Shown: positions 7,359 to 8,795 of the stretch, piece by piece
How the letters are laid out: each line of letters begins with the position of its first letter
Numbering within the stretch: the stretch's first letter is position 1
From: Actinobacteria bacterium 13_1_20CM_4_69_9
GTDB taxonomy: Bacteria; Actinomycetota; Thermoleophilia; Gaiellales; Gaiellaceae
DNA: 8,795 nucleotides
Assembly: GCA_001920085.1 (NCBI GenBank)
Contig: MNJC01000116.1
Coordinates: 1 to 8,795 of the forward strand
Reading direction: 5' to 3'
Position numbers and translations under genes: made by a program
Notes under the pieces: generated by a model
What the model saw: only the letters and a program-made list of their open reading frames with translations
What the model was told of the DNA's origin: nothing
Databases searched by the model: none

Positions 7359-7930
7359 AGAAAGGCCGCCTAGCCGACCACGGCCTCCAATCCGAGCGCG
7401 TGCTGTGGCCGAGCAAGGGTCCCGGCGCCTTCGAGCGCGAGGTGGAGGCGATGGAGCGTGCCGTCGGACTGACGACGCTCGACAAGGCCGTCGCGTGGGC
7501 GCAGACGAAGTCGATGTGGCCCGACACGTTCGGGCTCGCGTGCTGCGCGATCGAGATGATGTCGATCGTCTCGTCACGCTACGACATCGCGCGCTTCGGG
7601 ATGGAGGCGTTCCGCTCCTCGCCGCGCCAGGCCGACCTCCTGATCGTGTCGGGCCGCGTGGTCCACAAGATGGCCGCACCGCTGCGCCAGGTGTACGACC
7701 AGATGCTCGAGCCGAAGTGGGTGATCGCCATGGGCGCGTGCGCGAGCTCCGGCGGGATGTTCAACAACTACACGACGCTGCAGGGCGTGGACAAGATCGT
7801 CGCCGTCGACGTGCACGTCCCCGGCTGCCCTCCGCGCCCCGAGGCGCTGATGGAGGGAATCATCCGCCTCCACGAAAAGATCCTCGCCGGCGTTCCCCCG
7901 GCGTACGAGCTGCACGGGGTCGCGTCCTGA
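7349..7930 (+). CDS. nuoB: NADH-quinone oxidoreductase subunit B (cluster N2)
   Basis: A 193-residue hydrophilic complex I subunit carrying the terminal [4Fe-4S] cluster N2, which hands electrons to quinone. All four ligand cysteines are present: the adjacent pair Cys65-Cys66 in FGLACCAIEMM, Cys131 in MGACASSGGMF and Cys160 in HVPGCPPRPEAL. RYDIARFGMEAFRSSPRQAD (77-96) is the conserved segment lining the quinone site. The start is GTG at 7349, which overlaps nuoA by 10 nt; AAGGAG (7336-7341) lies 7 nt upstream. The roughly 40-residue N-terminus before the domain is less conserved, as usual. The stop TGA overlaps the proposed CTG start of nuoC. Confidence 0.97.
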   Translation: MAIEKGRLADHGLQSERVLWPSKGPGAFEREVEAMERAVGLTTLDKAVAWAQTKSMWPDTFGLACCAIEMMSIVSSRYDIARFGMEAFRSSPRQADLLIVSGRVVHKMAAPLRQVYDQMLEPKWVIAMGACASSGGMFNNYTTLQGVDKIVAVDVHVPGCPPRPEALMEGIIRLHEKILAGVPPAYELHGVAS

Positions 7931-8472
7931 ACTACAACCGCGTTCCCGGGCTCGTCGACATCCGCGAGGCGAAGGGCGAGACGACCCTCGTCGTCGACAC
8001 GCCGCGCCTGCCGGAGGCAGCACGGTACCTGCGCGACGAGCTCGGCTTCGACTTCCTCTCCGACATCGCCGCGGCGGACTATCTCGGCTGGGGCGCCAAG
8101 GGCGTCTCCGGTTACATCGGGACCCCCCGCGGACGTGACCTGAACAAGCCGTCGACGCAGGGCTTCCAGCGGCTGCCGGCGCCGAAGTCGAAGCGCTTCT
8201 CGGTCAGCTACCACCTGCTGGCGATGCGGGCCGGCGCGCCTCGCGTGCGGCTGCAGGTCTGGGTCGACGACGGCGAGCAGGTTCCGACCGTCGTGCCCGT
8301 GTGGCCGACCGCTGACTGGCACGAGCGCGAAGCGTGGGATCTGTTCGGCATCGAGTTCGGGGGACACCCGAACCAGGCGCGCATCCTCATGCCGGAGGAC
8401 TGGGAGGGGCACCCGCTGCGCAAGGACTACCCGATCGGCGGCGAGCCGGTCCGCTTCTCCGGAGAAGAGTAA
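7927..8472 (+). CDS. nuoC: NADH-quinone oxidoreductase subunit C, apparent CTG start
   Basis: A 181-residue 30-kDa-type complex I subunit that packs against NuoD in the peripheral arm. The family signature is complete near the C-terminus: HEREAWDLFGIEFGGHP (132-148), ILMPEDWEGHPLRKDYP (153-169). The N-terminal domain starts with TTLVVDTPRLPEAARYLRDE (19-38) and FDFLSDIAAADYLG. No ATG, GTG or TTG occurs in frame for more than 150 nt before this domain, and the next ATG downstream is codon 100, which would delete half the protein. The CTG at 7927 overlaps the nuoB stop (CTGA) exactly where an ATGA or GTGA junction is usual. GGGG (7916-7919) lies 7 nt upstream. An alternative is a -1 shift from nuoB producing a fusion, which I consider less likely. 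The nuoC stop directly abuts the nuoD start. Confidence 0.9.
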   Translation: MNYNRVPGLVDIREAKGETTLVVDTPRLPEAARYLRDELGFDFLSDIAAADYLGWGAKGVSGYIGTPRGRDLNKPSTQGFQRLPAPKSKRFSVSYHLLAMRAGAPRVRLQVWVDDGEQVPTVVPVWPTADWHEREAWDLFGIEFGGHPNQARILMPEDWEGHPLRKDYPIGGEPVRFSGEE

Positions 8473-8795
8473 GTGGCGATCGTCGAGCGCCCGCGGATCT
8501 ACGAGGGGACGCGCATCCCCTCGCCGATCCCGACAGTCCTTCAGGTCCCGGCGGAGATCCGCGACTCGGACGACGTGATGACGGTCAACTTCGGGCCGAA
8601 CCATCCGTCGACGCACGGCGTGCTGCGCCTCGTCGTCGACCTCGACGGCGAGGAGGTCGTCGGCCTCGCCGCGGTGATCGGCTACCTGCACACGGGGTTC
8701 GAGAAGAACATGGAGCAGAAGACGTGGTGGAAGGCGATCACGTATCCCGAGCGGATCGACTACCTCTCCTTCCAGTACAACGAGCTCGTCTTCGT
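8473..8795 (+). CDS. nuoD: NADH-quinone oxidoreductase subunit D, 5' part (runs off right edge)
   Basis: The 49-kDa-type subunit of complex I, which forms the quinone-reduction site with NuoB. 107 codons are visible. The signature NFGPNHPSTHGVLRLVVDLDGE (starts at 39) carries His44 and His48 of the quinone pocket loop. IGYLHTGFEKNMEQKTW starts at 69 and TYPERIDYLSFQYNELVF covers 90-107. The start is GTG at 8473, immediately after the nuoC TAA, with GGAG 8 nt upstream inside nuoC. About 35 residues precede the conserved core; an internal ATG at 8578 is a shorter possibility with a poorer context. At position 107 the residue is Phe, where complex I homologues usually have Tyr (see findings). 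Confidence 0.96.
   Translation, partial: MAIVERPRIYEGTRIPSPIPTVLQVPAEIRDSDDVMTVNFGPNHPSTHGVLRLVVDLDGEEVVGLAAVIGYLHTGFEKNMEQKTWWKAITYPERIDYLSFQYNELVF

Noticed and set aside
7345..7926. Extension of the nuoC frame back to a TTG at 7345
   Set aside because: It would lie wholly inside nuoB, is Arg/Pro-rich shadow sequence, and has no NuoC similarity before 7927.
7915..7935. Programmed -1 frameshift producing a NuoB-NuoC fusion
   Set aside because: NuoC is in the -1 frame relative to nuoB and the stop lies at the junction, but there is no slippery heptamer or clear downstream pseudoknot. CTG initiation is the simpler reading.
7768..8691. Minus-strand open frame across nuoB, nuoC and nuoD
   Set aside because: Spans three well-supported genes on the other strand and has no domain of its own.

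Overview
The window is a GC-rich stretch of an ordinary bacterial chromosome with strong G/C preference at third codon positions. It most likely comes from an actinobacterium, possibly the class Thermoleophilia. This rests on a mycobacterial-type class II fumarase, an FprA-type (adrenodoxin-reductase-like) flavoprotein, frequent GTG starts and apparent leaderless promoters. The taxonomic placement is inference. I see no tRNA, rRNA, CRISPR array, insertion sequence, phage gene or attachment site.

Layout. On the minus strand, right to left: an A-type iron-sulfur carrier (erpA-like, 6435-6836), a ferredoxin/adrenodoxin-type NADP reductase (fprA-like, 4877-6223), a secreted Asp-box beta-propeller (3528-4829), a 64-residue zinc-ribbon protein (3280-3474), a secreted S8 subtilisin-like protease with an I9 propeptide (622-2220), and the 5' part of class II fumarase fumC, which runs off the left edge (1-563). 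One plus-strand gene, a P1-family (DmpA/BapA) aminopeptidase (2289-3293), sits in the middle. It is divergent from the protease and overlaps the zinc-ribbon gene tail to tail. At the right, the plus-strand operon nuoA-nuoB-nuoC-nuoD (6996 to the right edge) encodes the start of respiratory complex I, tightly packed with overlaps.

How the genes relate. NuoA is a membrane subunit, NuoB carries cluster N2, NuoC is the 30-kDa hydrophilic subunit and NuoD is the quinone-site subunit. Next to them and divergently transcribed is an Fe-S carrier that could supply clusters to such enzymes, then an NADP-linked flavoprotein that would exchange electrons with ferredoxin. Fumarase adds a TCA-cycle step. 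The protease, propeller and P1 peptidase look like unrelated secreted or peptide-processing functions; I see no evidence that they form one system.

Best points for a second look: (1) nuoC has no ATG, GTG or TTG at its expected start and appears to begin at a CTG overlapping the nuoB stop (CTGA); (2) NuoD appears to have Phe where complex I normally has the quinone-binding Tyr; (3) genes without a Shine-Dalgarno sequence (fumC, fprA, erpA and probably the P1 gene) have a TANNNT -10-like element 6-10 nt before the start codon, which suggests leaderless transcripts; (4) the nuoA leader can fold into two mutually exclusive hairpins, one covering the ribosome binding site; (5) the 211-bp gap between fprA and erpA holds four inverted repeats. 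I did not find a convincing wholly new multi-gene system.
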